Below are positions 1 to 8,428 of a DNA stretch of 64,000 bases, one piece after another (positions within the stretch are counted from its first letter, which is position 1; each line of letters opens with the position of its first letter). Both the position numbers and the translations under genes were made by a program. The stretch spans positions 372,001-436,000 of the forward strand of contig JADFCQ010000006.1 of NCBI GenBank assembly GCA_015223225.1. The letters run 5' to 3'. A model generated the notes under the pieces. The model had not been told where the DNA came from. It did not search any database and saw nothing but the letters and a program-made list of their open reading frames with translations. The stretch is from Acetobacteraceae bacterium H6797 (GTDB lineage Bacteria; Pseudomonadota; Alphaproteobacteria; Acetobacterales; Acetobacteraceae).

Positions 1-515
1 ATGACGCGCGCCTTGGCTGCCAGGGCCTTGGCGATTTCGACGAGTTGGCGTTGTGCAATGGAAAGTTCGGCGACGGAGGCATCGGGACCGAAATCGGCGC
101 CGAGGCGTTGCAGCAGCGGCGCGACCGTTGCACGTGCCGCTGCGTGATCGATCAGGCGCAGCGGGCCGCCCTTCAAAGGCTCGCGCCCGAAGAGGATGTT
201 GCCGGCGACGTCGATATTCTCGAAAAGGTTGAGTTCCTGATGAACGAAGGCGATGCCGGCCTGTTGTGCCTGCGGCACGGTCAGGCGGGCATGGCTCTCC
301 TCCCCAATGCGGATGCGCCCCTCGCTGGGCGGCACGACGCCGCCCAGGACTTTCATGAGGGTAGACTTGCCGGCGCCATTCTCGCCGATCAAGCCAAGGA
401 TTTCACCGGCATGGACCTCGAGGCTGACGCCATCGAGGGCGCGCACGCCGGGATAGGTTTTCCCTATCCCCTCGAGCGCCAGCAAGGGAGGTGCGGCGAT
501 GCTATGATCCGTCAT
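1..515 (-). CDS. Sugar ABC transporter ATP-binding protein, N-terminal part (cut by window edge)
   Basis: This is the N-terminal 171 residues of a ribose/xylose/galactose-type (RbsA/XylG/MglA family) ATPase that powers sugar import at the inner membrane. The ATG at 515 lies 2 bases after the stop of the periplasmic binding protein upstream. Translation shows a Walker A motif, GENGAGKST, near residue 45, a Q-loop with HQEL near residue 96, and ELSIAQRQLVEIAKAL near residue 155, the ABC signature region in the degenerate form usual for this family. Family members are about 500 residues with two fused ATPase domains, so the second domain and probably the permease lie beyond base 1. The family is clear; the exact sugar is not visible. 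Confidence 0.9.
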   Translation of the reverse strand, partial: MTDHSIAAPPLLALEGIGKTYPGVRALDGVSLEVHAGEILGLIGENGAGKSTLMKVLGGVVPPSEGRIRIGEESHARLTVPQAQQAGIAFVHQELNLFENIDVAGNILFGREPLKGGPLRLIDHAAARATVAPLLQRLGADFGPDASVAELSIAQRQLVEIAKALAAKARV

Positions 516-517
516 GA

Positions 518-1474
518 TCAGCGCGTCTGCAGAAGTTCCCTCATCTGCCCCTGGAAGTCGCGGACGTTGGATTTGTCGATGATCCGCGTGGGAACGATGA
601 TCTGCTTGTTCGCCGGGATGAAGGACTTATCGCCGTTGATATACTTGATCATGTTGACCATCGAGAGGTAGCCGAACTCGAAGGGTTGCTGAACCACGGT
701 GGAGTGAATCAGGCCCTCCGCGATGCCGCGCAGGGTCAGCCCATCCTCGTCGAAGCCCACGATCTTGACCTTGCCCTCACGCCCGGCGGCTTTCACGGCC
801 TGGTAGATCTGCGGGGTGTTATAGGCCCAGAGACCGGCCATGACGCCGATATCAGACTGGCGGGCCAGGACGTCTTCCACATTGCGCTTCGCTCGCGCCA
901 TGTCGCTTTCGTCGGTGCGGATATCGGCGATGGTAATATTGCTGCCTTGCAGCGCCTCGCGGATACCCTGCACGCGCTCGCGCGCATTATCGGCATCCAT
1001 CGTGCCGACGAAGAGCATGGCCTTGCCGCCCTCGGGCAGCGCCGCCTTGATCTGCTTTCCGGCTTCGCGGCCGGCCGCGACATTGTCGGTGCCGATATAG
1101 ACAGCGCGATTGCTGGCGGGCGCGTCGCTATCCGTAGTGAAGAGCACGGCCTGCGATGCGGCGCGGTTCAGCATATCGGTCGAATTGGCAGGATTGATCG
1201 CCGAGATGGCGATGCCGGCCACCTTGCGGGCCAGCAACTCGTCCACGATGCGCCTCTGCTCGGCGGCGCTCGCCTGGGCGGGGACGATCATCTCCATATT
1301 ATATTGCGGGTTCTCGCGGTTCGCCTTTTCGATACCGCGCCTCGCGATCGTCCAGAAGTCGGCCGAGACATTGACGACGAAGGCGAGGGTCTTCTTTTCC
1401 TGCGCCAGTGCCCCACGGGCGGTCGCCGCAAGGGCAATAGCCGCGGGGGCAGCAAGCAATGCGCGCCTTTTCAT
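518..1474 (-). CDS. Periplasmic sugar-binding protein of an RbsB-type ABC transporter
   Basis: A 318-residue type I periplasmic binding protein delivering a sugar to the ABC transporter whose ATPase follows 2 bases downstream. The ATG at 1474 is chosen because AGGAG sits 6 bases upstream and a signal peptide (KRR, hydrophobic stretch, ALAQ cleavage) follows at once; a longer in-frame start at 1504 has neither. The mature protein has the family pattern: FVVNVSADFW at the N-terminus, VDELLARKVAGIAISAINP, a GTDN loop, GLWAYNTPQI and VKIVGFDEDGLTLRGI. The upstream SDR resembles xylose 1-dehydrogenase, so an aldopentose or related aldose is a reasonable guess at the ligand, but this is inference from context. 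Confidence 0.9.
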   Translation of the reverse strand: MKRRALLAAPAAIALAATARGALAQEKKTLAFVVNVSADFWTIARRGIEKANRENPQYNMEMIVPAQASAAEQRRIVDELLARKVAGIAISAINPANSTDMLNRAASQAVLFTTDSDAPASNRAVYIGTDNVAAGREAGKQIKAALPEGGKAMLFVGTMDADNARERVQGIREALQGSNITIADIRTDESDMARAKRNVEDVLARQSDIGVMAGLWAYNTPQIYQAVKAAGREGKVKIVGFDEDGLTLRGIAEGLIHSTVVQQPFEFGYLSMVNMIKYINGDKSFIPANKQIIVPTRIIDKSNVRDFQGQMRELLQTR

Positions 1475-1595
1475 GGTCGCTCCTGAACCAGTTTCCTCTG
1501 GCACCCTTTATGGGCGTCCAGTGGAATTTGGCTCGCGTCACGCGGCAATGCGCCAGAGAAATCAGCGAGAGGCGCGCTTCACATCATTGTGCGGA

Positions 1596-2360
1596 TCAGG
1601 TCCAACCGCCATCCACCACGAATTCCTGTGCAGAGCACATGGAGGACGCGGCGGAAGACAGGAAGAGCGCCATATCAGCGATATGCTGCGGCGTGACGCG
1701 GCCCGCCAGGCACTGCCCGGCCTCGATCTCCTTCGCGGATTCGGGAGTGACCCAGAGCTTGAGTTGCCTTTCTGTCATGACCCAGCCTGGGACGAGCGTG
1801 TTGACCCGGATATTCTGCTTTCCGTAATCATGCGCGAGGCTACGTGTCAGGCCCTGGGTGCTGGCCTTCGCCATAGTATAGGCGGCCATTCCGCCCTGCT
1901 TGAGCTTCCAGCTGATAGAACCGAAATTCACGATCGCGCCGCCGCCGGCCCGCTGCATTTGCGGGATGATGGCCTGAGCGGTGAAAAACATTGGGCGCTG
2001 ATTGATGGCGATACGCTCGTCATAATATTCCGGCGTCACGTCTTCGGTCTTGTGGCGCTGGTCATTGGCGGCGTTATTGAGGAGCACCGTGATATCGCCA
2101 TGCGCCTGGCGAGCCTGCTCGATGCTGTCGCGAAGTGCCTTGATGTCACGAATGTCACAATGAATGAAAAGCGGGCGATGCGGGACGTCGCCGAGCCTCT
2201 CCACCAGCGCTTGGCTTTCGGCATCGGCAATGTCCACAAAAGCGACCTTGGCGCCCTGGCGCGCGAAAGACTCGGTGAGAGAGGCGCCGATGCCGCTGCC
2301 GCCGCCGGTGATGAAGACGGAACGGCCTTGCAAATCGGGGTAGATGGCATTCTGGGTCAT
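1596..2360 (-). CDS. SDR-family aldose 1-dehydrogenase, similar to Caulobacter D-xylose dehydrogenase XylB
   Basis: A 254-residue classical short-chain dehydrogenase. TGGGSGIG at 18-25 binds the dinucleotide, NNA follows at 95-97, and the catalytic set is Ser148, Tyr161 and Lys165 (YTMAK). The start at 2360 has a strong GGAGG. From memory, stretches such as NFGSISW, PGWV-T-RQ and the Cys-Leu-x-Gly-Arg segment resemble the Caulobacter XylB branch, which oxidises D-xylose to xylonolactone with NAD+; arabinose or galactose dehydrogenases of the same branch are alternatives. It is followed by a sugar ABC transporter in the same direction, consistent with periplasmic capture and cytoplasmic oxidation of one sugar. 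Family call firm, substrate inferred. Confidence 0.8.
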   Translation of the reverse strand: MTQNAIYPDLQGRSVFITGGGSGIGASLTESFARQGAKVAFVDIADAESQALVERLGDVPHRPLFIHCDIRDIKALRDSIEQARQAHGDITVLLNNAANDQRHKTEDVTPEYYDERIAINQRPMFFTAQAIIPQMQRAGGGAIVNFGSISWKLKQGGMAAYTMAKASTQGLTRSLAHDYGKQNIRVNTLVPGWVMTERQLKLWVTPESAKEIEAGQCLAGRVTPQHIADMALFLSSAASSMCSAQEFVVDGGWT

Positions 2361-2413
2361 ATAGGTTCCTCCAAGGCCATCTTAGATGGCATTGAAGGAA
2401 AGCGAAGCCAGCA

Positions 2414-3367
2414 TCAGGCCGTTCGCTTTCTCGTGCTCGCTTTGGTGTTCTTCTTGACCGGCGGCTTCCGAGCAGACGTCTTGCTGCGCGAGGCGGGTTT
2501 GCCGACGGGGGCTTTCGTGCTTTTGCCCCGAGCCGAGCGCGCTTCATCGAGCGAGGCCACGCTGGCCTTCCCGGCGGGGGCGCGCGCCTTCTCCTTGCCG
2601 AGACTCGCCTTCAGGGCCGCCATGAGATCAACGACATTCGACGGCGGCTCCTCCTCCTCCGGTTGAACAAAGCCCTCGCCCTTGATCTTCGCATCGATCA
2701 GCTCCCGGAGCCGCGCCTCGTAGCGGTCCTCGGTATCGGCTGGGTCGAATTCATCGGCCTGGCGCTCGAGAAGCTGTTCGGCGAGTTTGACCATGCCCGG
2801 GTCGCTCTTGGTTCTGCCGAGCGAGGCGAAGGCGTCCTCCGCCGAGAGGAGGTCGCCTTCCTCATGGAGCGTGTGCAGGACGATGCCTTTGCCGCTCGCC
2901 ATGATTGCGACGGGCCTCTCTCGGCGGTTGAGCACGATGCGAGACAAGGCAATCGCCCCGCTCTTTGCCAGGGCGTCGCGCAGCACGGCGTAAACCTCCT
3001 CGCCGGCATCGCCGTCCGGCAGGAGGTAATAGCTCGCATCGAAGTAGAGAGGGTCGATGGTGTCGCCGGCCAGAACCTTGGAGATGGTGATATTGGAGGA
3101 GCTTTCGATGCGGGCGGCCTCGAAATCCTCGTCTTCCAGAAGAACGTAATGGTCCTTCTGGAATTCGTACCCTTTCACGAGGGAGCGGCGTTCCAGTTCT
3201 TCGCCTGTTTCGGCATCGACGGTAATCATTCGGATGCGATGGCCGGTTTCCGGATTGATGTAGTTGAAATGCAACCCGCCTTTTTCGCGCCGCGCGGTGA
3301 TGAGCACGACGGGGCAGGTGACGAGGGCGAGGCGCAGATAGCCGCGCCAGAGGGGACGTTCGGCCAC
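2414..3367 (-). CDS. ku: Non-homologous end-joining protein Ku
   Basis: A 317-residue bacterial Ku, the homodimeric ring that holds DNA ends and recruits LigD. The N-terminus (ERPLWRGYLRLALVTCPV) is the usual Ku opening, followed by the beta-barrel core with the GHRIRM and DASYYLLPD segments. The last 60 or so residues are a Lys/Arg/Ala/Ser-rich tail, typical of alphaproteobacterial Ku and likely to bind DNA. The GTG at 3367 is preferred over the longer ATG frame: it follows the ligD stop by 2 bases, has AGGGAG upstream and gives the standard N-terminus. The ligD-ku order and tight spacing indicate co-translation. The longer frame from 3436 runs back into ligD. Confidence 0.93.
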   Translation of the reverse strand: MAERPLWRGYLRLALVTCPVVLITARREKGGLHFNYINPETGHRIRMITVDAETGEELERRSLVKGYEFQKDHYVLLEDEDFEAARIESSSNITISKVLAGDTIDPLYFDASYYLLPDGDAGEEVYAVLRDALAKSGAIALSRIVLNRRERPVAIMASGKGIVLHTLHEEGDLLSAEDAFASLGRTKSDPGMVKLAEQLLERQADEFDPADTEDRYEARLRELIDAKIKGEGFVQPEEEEPPSNVVDLMAALKASLGKEKARAPAGKASVASLDEARSARGKSTKAPVGKPASRSKTSARKPPVKKNTKASTRKRTA

Positions 3368-3369
3368 GG

Positions 3370-5961
3370 TCAGCTCCCTTTCATGCTGCGGCCAGCGCGC
3401 GGGAGGCGCTGCGCCAAGGTGTCGAGCCCCTTCCATGGGTCGCTCTTCTGGCGCGCGAGCCGGCCAGGGATTGTCTCGATGGTGAAAGCCTTCGGATCAA
3501 GCTTGGCGGTCACTTCGCGCCAGGCCAGCGGCGTGGCCACCGTGGCGCCAGGGCGGGCGCGTGGGGAGTAGGAGAGCACTGCAGTCGAGCCTCGGCCGTT
3601 GCGGAGCCAGTCGATCAGGATGCGGCCCTTCCGCGCGGCCTTGCTGACCTTGGCGACAAAGCGGTCGGGCTGCTCACGCGCGAGATCCTCCGCGAAGGCC
3701 CTGGAAAAGCTGCGCACCGCCTCCCAATCATGCTCCGGCGCGAGCGGGACGACGAGATGCAACCCCTTCCCGCCCGTGGTGCGGCAGAAGCTCTGGAGTC
3801 CCTGCGCCTTCAGCCTGTCGCGAAGGAAAAGCGCGGCCTCGACGACGTCGGGAAAGTCGAGGCTCTCATCCGGATCGAGATCGAAGACGAGGCGGTCCGC
3901 GTGATCAGGGTCGTCGAGCGTCGCGCCCCAGCCGTGCAACTCGACGGCGGATATCTGCGCGCAGGCGACGAGGCCCGAGACATCCTCCAGCACCAAATAG
4001 GGATCGCCCTTGCTGGTACCGCCGCGCAGGGCGGGAGGCTGGCCCGGCGTGGGATGTTTCTGGAAGAAGCGGTCGCCATCGATGCCTTCCGGCGCGCGGA
4101 CCAGAGCGAGGGGACGATTGGCGATCTCAGCAAGCGCGCGGGGGGCGACCTCAATCCAGTAATGCGCCAGATCTTTTTTGGTGAGGCCGGGCCAGATCTC
4201 CCGCTCGGGATGCGTGACGCGGATGCCCTTGATTTCCTCCGGCCCTTCCATACGCTGCACACTCCGCTTGAGCTTCGGCTTCGCCGCCGCCGAAGGGGCT
4301 TTGGCCGTGATGATGGCAGGCAGGCTGCGGCGCGGGCGAAAGCTGGCCCGCGCCTGCTCCGCGTCAGGCACGGGCCGGACGACTTCCGCCTCGCTCTTGT
4401 CCTCGCGCAGGCCGAGATAGACGGCGTGACGCAGCCTGCCGGCGCCGGACCAGCCGAGATATTGGACCTCGACGACCAGCCTCGGGCTGACCCAGTGGAT
4501 ACCTGTCTCCGGCTTCTCACCGGCATAGAGAAAGGAGGGCGGGCTTTCCGTCTCGGCCTGATCGAGCAGCTTGCGGAGCCGGGTCAGTTCGGTTCTGGAA
4601 AAGCCTGTGCCGACGCCGCCGACGTAATGCAGTTGGCCCTCTTCGTCGTGGAAGCCGAGATGCAAAGCACCGAAGCTTTCGCGGCTGCCGGAAGGCTGCG
4701 TCCAGCCGAGGACGATGAATTCCTCTCGGCCGCTGCACTTGACCTTCAGCCAGGCCTTGTTACGCCCGGCTCGATAGGGCGCATCCGCATTCTTGCAAAT
4801 GATGCCTTCAAGTCCGAGTTTGCAGGCATTGCGGCGCATAGCGCCGGCCTCGCCCTGGTGGTGGTCGCTGTAGCGCAGACGGTCGTTCCAGCGAAGTAGG
4901 CCTTCCAAGGCTGCCTTCCGGTCGATCAGGCGGCAGGGGCGAAGATCGTAGCCATCGACCCATAGAAGATCGAAGAAGTAGAGGCTCAATCGGCGCGTAT
5001 CACCTCCAGACAAGGCCTGTTGTAACAAGGAGAAATCTGAAATTCCGTCCGGTCGAAGCTGCACCAGTTCTGCATCGAGCAAAGCATCAGGAAGCTTCTG
5101 CTTCTCGATGAGATCGGCAAGAGAGCGAAAACGATGCGTCCAGTCTTGCGCCTGTCGTGTCAGCAGCGTCACCTTGCCGCCGCTGACTTTGACAAGAATG
5201 CGGTAGCCGTCGAATTTGACTTCGCTGAGCCAGATTTCGCCCTCGGGAATCGCCTCGCTGAGCGTGGCGAGTTGCGGGCGTGGATCGCGCGGGAAAGTAG
5301 TCTTTACTGCGCCCTCCGGCCAGGACCTCGGCTTAGCCATTCTGGATTTCGTGGCTGGAGACGTCTTAGCCTCAGCCTTCGGCGTCGCCTTTGCCTTGAC
5401 GACGGGCTTTTTTACGGCCTTACGATCGGAGGGCTGCAGAACTTCAAGGCGCTCCGCATCACCGCCTGCCATGACGGCTTCGTCTTTCTCTTTGATGAGC
5501 AGCCAGTTCTCGCCCTTTTCACCCTGCCGCGGCTTGAGGCGTACCATGACGAAGCCGCCATTCAGCCTCTTGCCGGAGAGCGTGAACTTGATCTCGCCTC
5601 TACGCATGCCCTCAGAGGGATCACCCAGCGGTTCCCACTGGCCTTCATCCCAGATTTCGACGGTGCCGGCGCCATAATTACCGGCCGGTATCTCGCCCTC
5701 GAAGCCGGCATAGTCGAGGGGATGATCCTCGACATGAACGGCCAGCCGCTTATCGGCGGGGTCCAGGGAAGGACCCTTGGGTACAGCCCAGCTCCAGAGC
5801 ACGCCGTCATGCTCGAGCCGGAAGTCCCAGTGCAGGCGGCGCGCGTGATGTTTCTGGACGACGAAAATCGGCATCCTCCGCTTGCGCCTTCCCGTCTGCG
5901 GTTCGGGCGTGCGGTTGAAATCACGACGTCGGCGATAGGTGTCGAGCGCAGGAGAGAGCAT
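3370..5961 (-). CDS. ligD: Multifunctional ATP-dependent DNA ligase D (phosphoesterase, ligase, polymerase)
   Basis: An 863-residue LigD carrying out non-homologous end joining with Ku. Domain order is phosphoesterase (about 30-160, with the HHARRLHWDFRLEHDG motif), a Lys/Ala-rich linker (about 160-215), ATP-dependent ligase (about 220-540, nucleotidyl-acceptor Lys249 in EVKFDGYR), and a primase-like polymerase (about 580-850, catalytic acids in VFDLDPD and the RNGRGSTAV segment). This is the same order as in Pseudomonas LigD, and the length is normal. The ATG at 5961 has an AAGGAC site 8 bases upstream. All three domains appear intact. ku follows 2 bases later, so the two form an operon that may read on into the sugar genes. 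Confidence 0.96.
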   Translation of the reverse strand: MLSPALDTYRRRRDFNRTPEPQTGRRKRRMPIFVVQKHHARRLHWDFRLEHDGVLWSWAVPKGPSLDPADKRLAVHVEDHPLDYAGFEGEIPAGNYGAGTVEIWDEGQWEPLGDPSEGMRRGEIKFTLSGKRLNGGFVMVRLKPRQGEKGENWLLIKEKDEAVMAGGDAERLEVLQPSDRKAVKKPVVKAKATPKAEAKTSPATKSRMAKPRSWPEGAVKTTFPRDPRPQLATLSEAIPEGEIWLSEVKFDGYRILVKVSGGKVTLLTRQAQDWTHRFRSLADLIEKQKLPDALLDAELVQLRPDGISDFSLLQQALSGGDTRRLSLYFFDLLWVDGYDLRPCRLIDRKAALEGLLRWNDRLRYSDHHQGEAGAMRRNACKLGLEGIICKNADAPYRAGRNKAWLKVKCSGREEFIVLGWTQPSGSRESFGALHLGFHDEEGQLHYVGGVGTGFSRTELTRLRKLLDQAETESPPSFLYAGEKPETGIHWVSPRLVVEVQYLGWSGAGRLRHAVYLGLREDKSEAEVVRPVPDAEQARASFRPRRSLPAIITAKAPSAAAKPKLKRSVQRMEGPEEIKGIRVTHPEREIWPGLTKKDLAHYWIEVAPRALAEIANRPLALVRAPEGIDGDRFFQKHPTPGQPPALRGGTSKGDPYLVLEDVSGLVACAQISAVELHGWGATLDDPDHADRLVFDLDPDESLDFPDVVEAALFLRDRLKAQGLQSFCRTTGGKGLHLVVPLAPEHDWEAVRSFSRAFAEDLAREQPDRFVAKVSKAARKGRILIDWLRNGRGSTAVLSYSPRARPGATVATPLAWREVTAKLDPKAFTIETIPGRLARQKSDPWKGLDTLAQRLPRAGRSMKGS

Positions 5962-6124
5962 GGCGGATGTCCTTCATGCTCCGAAACGCTCACTGGTCGG
6001 TAATGTTGTTGTCGCCAGCTTTCACATCGGGCTGATGCAATGGTTTTGAAACCGAACCGCTGGCTGTGGCGTTATCTTCCGAGTGCGGTAGAGAGATGCA
6101 CCGCACAGGTCGGGAGGATAAAAA
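5962..6124. other. Intergenic region between ligD and the isochorismatase-like gene
   Basis: These 163 bases separate two divergently transcribed genes and must hold both promoters. The plus-strand gene has a clear ribosome site, GGGAGG at about 6112-6117, before its ATG at 6125. I found no convincing operator palindrome. Confidence 0.5.
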
Positions 6125-6691
6125 ATGAATAGGCAAATCGGCCTCAAGCGCGGTCCGCTCACGCCGGGCAGTGCGCATATCTGCGTGGATATGCATACGA
6201 CTTCCACGAGCGGCCTCCGCAGCCGAAGCGGTATGGCGCGCGCGCTTCCAGCAGCTGAAGCTCTGGCTTTGGCTTGGCCTTCTCGCACCATTTTCACTCG
6301 TCAGGTACCGCGCGGTAGCAATCAGGGGCTCGGCGCAAACCGGCAGGGTTCCAATACCATCAGTGCCTTACCGAATAATCTCGCACGGCTGCTTCCCACG
6401 GCGATGCTGCTCGAAAAAGACCTGCCTTCCCCATGGGAAACCCCGGCGTTGGAGGAGCGGCTTCGCAGCGCTCGTGTCGACACGCTCATTTTCAGTGGTG
6501 CCGAGATCGACGAGGGCATGCTGGCGACGCTGCGCGGTGCAGTGGATCGCGGCTATCGCGTGATCATCGCCGTGGATGCGCTGGGCGGCTCGGAGGCGGA
6601 GTTGGAGGAGCGTTTCCTTCTCGCGGACCCTGATTATGCTGACCGCGTGGAACTCTCCACCATCGCCGAGATCCTCCGCCACTGGCACTGA
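6125..6691 (+). CDS. Isochorismatase-fold protein lacking the catalytic cysteine
   Basis: A 188-residue cysteine-hydrolase-superfamily protein. The fold signatures are present: HICVDM (Asp22), RTIFTR at 54-59, the Lys98 region (LEKDLPSPW) and the LATLRGAVDRGYRVIIAVDAL strand-helix at about 133-153. The nucleophile motif normally reads like GxETDxCVLAT; here it is GAEIDEGMLAT, with Gly131 where Cys is expected, while Asp22 and Lys98 of the triad remain. The protein is also somewhat short and carries a low-similarity middle stretch (about 62-85). It may be a pseudoenzyme or a binding protein. GGAGG precedes the ATG. It converges with dihydroxyacetone kinase, one base apart. Function unknown. 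Confidence 0.7.
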   Translation: MNRQIGLKRGPLTPGSAHICVDMHTTSTSGLRSRSGMARALPAAEALALAWPSRTIFTRQVPRGSNQGLGANRQGSNTISALPNNLARLLPTAMLLEKDLPSPWETPALEERLRSARVDTLIFSGAEIDEGMLATLRGAVDRGYRVIIAVDALGGSEAELEERFLLADPDYADRVELSTIAEILRHWH

Positions 6692-6692
6692 C

Positions 6693-8372
6693 TCAAGGTT
6701 TGGTGGGTAGCAGAGCCTTCATCCAGACAAGAACGGCGCTGGCCCCGGCATCAGGCACGCCGAGGGCTCGCTCGCCAAGATAGGCCGCGCGGCCTAGCCG
6801 AGGGCGCATCCCAGCCGTGGCGGCGGTTCCTTCTGCCGCTGCTTCGCAGGCCTCCTCCCACGCTTCGAGCAGAGAGGCACCACGGGCCGTTGCGATGACG
6901 AAGGCCTCGGCGGCCGGATGGAGCGCGTCGAGCATTGTGCGATCGCCCGGCTTGGCGCCACCCAAGTCGCTAATCGCCGCAACGGCGGCGCTGAAGGCCT
7001 CGCTCCAGGCATCGGGATTGGTCTGGAGGCTGCGCGAGGCGCGCAGAAGCGCCGTCGCGTAGAAGGGGCCGGAGCTGCCGCCGATCGCGCGGCGGAGGGC
7101 ATTGGCCGCGGCTTCCATGGCTTCGGCGGGGCTGTTCCAACTCGCTTCGGGCAGAGCGCGGATGGCCGAGGCGGCGCGGGCCATGCTGATGCCGAGATCG
7201 CCGTCGCCCGCGTGGCTGTCGAGCTTGGTCAGTTCGGGCTCGGCCGCTTCGAGAGCTGAAGCGACCCTCGTGGCGGCGTCGCGAAGTGCGGCGGTCAGTG
7301 GGCCGGGGGACACGTCGGCGGGCGCTACGACATCGGGCGGTGCGGGCACCAACTTCCGGGCTGCGAGGCGGCCATCACCGCCCCAGGCTCTGGCCGTGGT
7401 GGGCGCATCGAGCCGGATCAGACGTACATCATCCACTCGCAGCAGCGTCAGCGAGCAGCCGGGCATCTCCAGCGCCGTCATGAAATTACCGCTCCAGGCG
7501 CGTTCGACAACGATGCCCTTGGCGCGAAGACGTTCGAGCGCACGCCGGGCGATGATGGCCAGTTCCATCGGAGGCGTCCCGCCGAGACCGTTCACGAGCA
7601 GCGCGACACGCTGTCCTTCCCCGATGGCCTGGTCAGCAAGGATGGTTTCGACGAGCGTGTCGACGAGGTTGTCGGCTGGCTGCATCGGCGCACGGCGAAC
7701 GCCTTGTTCGCCATGGATGCCAAGGCCCAATTCGATCTCGTCATCGCCTAGGGTGAAGCTCGGCTCCCCGGCAGCAGGCACGGTGCAGGCGCCCAGCGCC
7801 ACGCCCATGCTGCCAAGGGCATCGGCGGCTGACGTGGCCTCGGCCACGACCTCGTCGAGGGAGAGCCCGGCAGCGGCAGCGGCGCCGGCGATCTTGTGAA
7901 CCAGAACGGTGCCCGCTATGCCCCGCCGGCGCTCGGGTGGCACGGTATCGCGGAGCGCGACGTCATCGGCCACGACGACGACGCGAGTGGGAATGCCGGA
8001 AGCGGAGGCGAGCTCGGCGGCGAGGCCGAAGTTCAAGCGGTCGCCTGTATAGTTCTTTACCACCAGCAGAGCGCCGCGAGGCCCTGCGACAGACTGGATG
8101 GCGGAAAGCACGGCATCGACGCTGGGGGAGGTGAAGACATCGCCCGACACCGCCGCCGAGAGCATACCCAGGCCGACATAACCGGCATGGGCGGGCTCGT
8201 GGCCGGCGCCGCCGCCGGAAATGACGGCGACGGGCCGTTGCTCGGGCACGGCCTCCTCGGCGCGGACCACGACATCCTCATGCTCGAGCAGGGCCAATTG
8301 CGGATCGAGATCGACCAGCCCTTCGAGCATCTGGCGGACAACGCGGCGCGGATCGTTGACGAGTTTCTTCAT
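6693..8372 (-). CDS. ATP-dependent dihydroxyacetone kinase (DhaK-DhaL single chain)
   Basis: A 559-residue kinase phosphorylating dihydroxyacetone (or a related ketose such as glyceraldehyde or erythrulose) with ATP. Residues 1-330 form the DhaK domain with the SGGGAGHEPAHAGYVG substrate loop and His220 (GLGIHGEQG), which binds substrate covalently. Residues about 355-555 form the DhaL nucleotide domain with D-SHA-GDGDLG (Asp385, Asp390, Asp392) ligating Mg-ADP and the GGSSGP loop. The one-chain form uses ATP, unlike the PTS-dependent DhaKLM. It lies 56 bases after a polyol-type ABC transporter, so polyol import, oxidation to a ketose and phosphorylation here is a plausible flow, though no polyol dehydrogenase is adjacent. 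Confidence 0.93.
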   Translation of the reverse strand: MKKLVNDPRRVVRQMLEGLVDLDPQLALLEHEDVVVRAEEAVPEQRPVAVISGGGAGHEPAHAGYVGLGMLSAAVSGDVFTSPSVDAVLSAIQSVAGPRGALLVVKNYTGDRLNFGLAAELASASGIPTRVVVVADDVALRDTVPPERRRGIAGTVLVHKIAGAAAAAGLSLDEVVAEATSAADALGSMGVALGACTVPAAGEPSFTLGDDEIELGLGIHGEQGVRRAPMQPADNLVDTLVETILADQAIGEGQRVALLVNGLGGTPPMELAIIARRALERLRAKGIVVERAWSGNFMTALEMPGCSLTLLRVDDVRLIRLDAPTTARAWGGDGRLAARKLVPAPPDVVAPADVSPGPLTAALRDAATRVASALEAAEPELTKLDSHAGDGDLGISMARAASAIRALPEASWNSPAEAMEAAANALRRAIGGSSGPFYATALLRASRSLQTNPDAWSEAFSAAVAAISDLGGAKPGDRTMLDALHPAAEAFVIATARGASLLEAWEEACEAAAEGTAATAGMRPRLGRAAYLGERALGVPDAGASAVLVWMKALLPTKP

Positions 8373-8428
8373 GGCGGCTTCCCCTATGGGGACAGGATCG
8401 GGGTGGGCCGCCGGAAGGTCAAGGCGCG

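Noticed and set aside
1110..2666. 518-residue open frame on the plus strand
   Set aside because: Antisense to the binding protein, SDR and Ku genes and without recognisable domains.
6171..6563. Second plus-strand frame in the isochorismatase-like gene, suggesting a frameshift
   Set aside because: The fold motifs before and after the poorly conserved middle are all in the frame starting at 6125, so no frameshift is needed to explain the protein.
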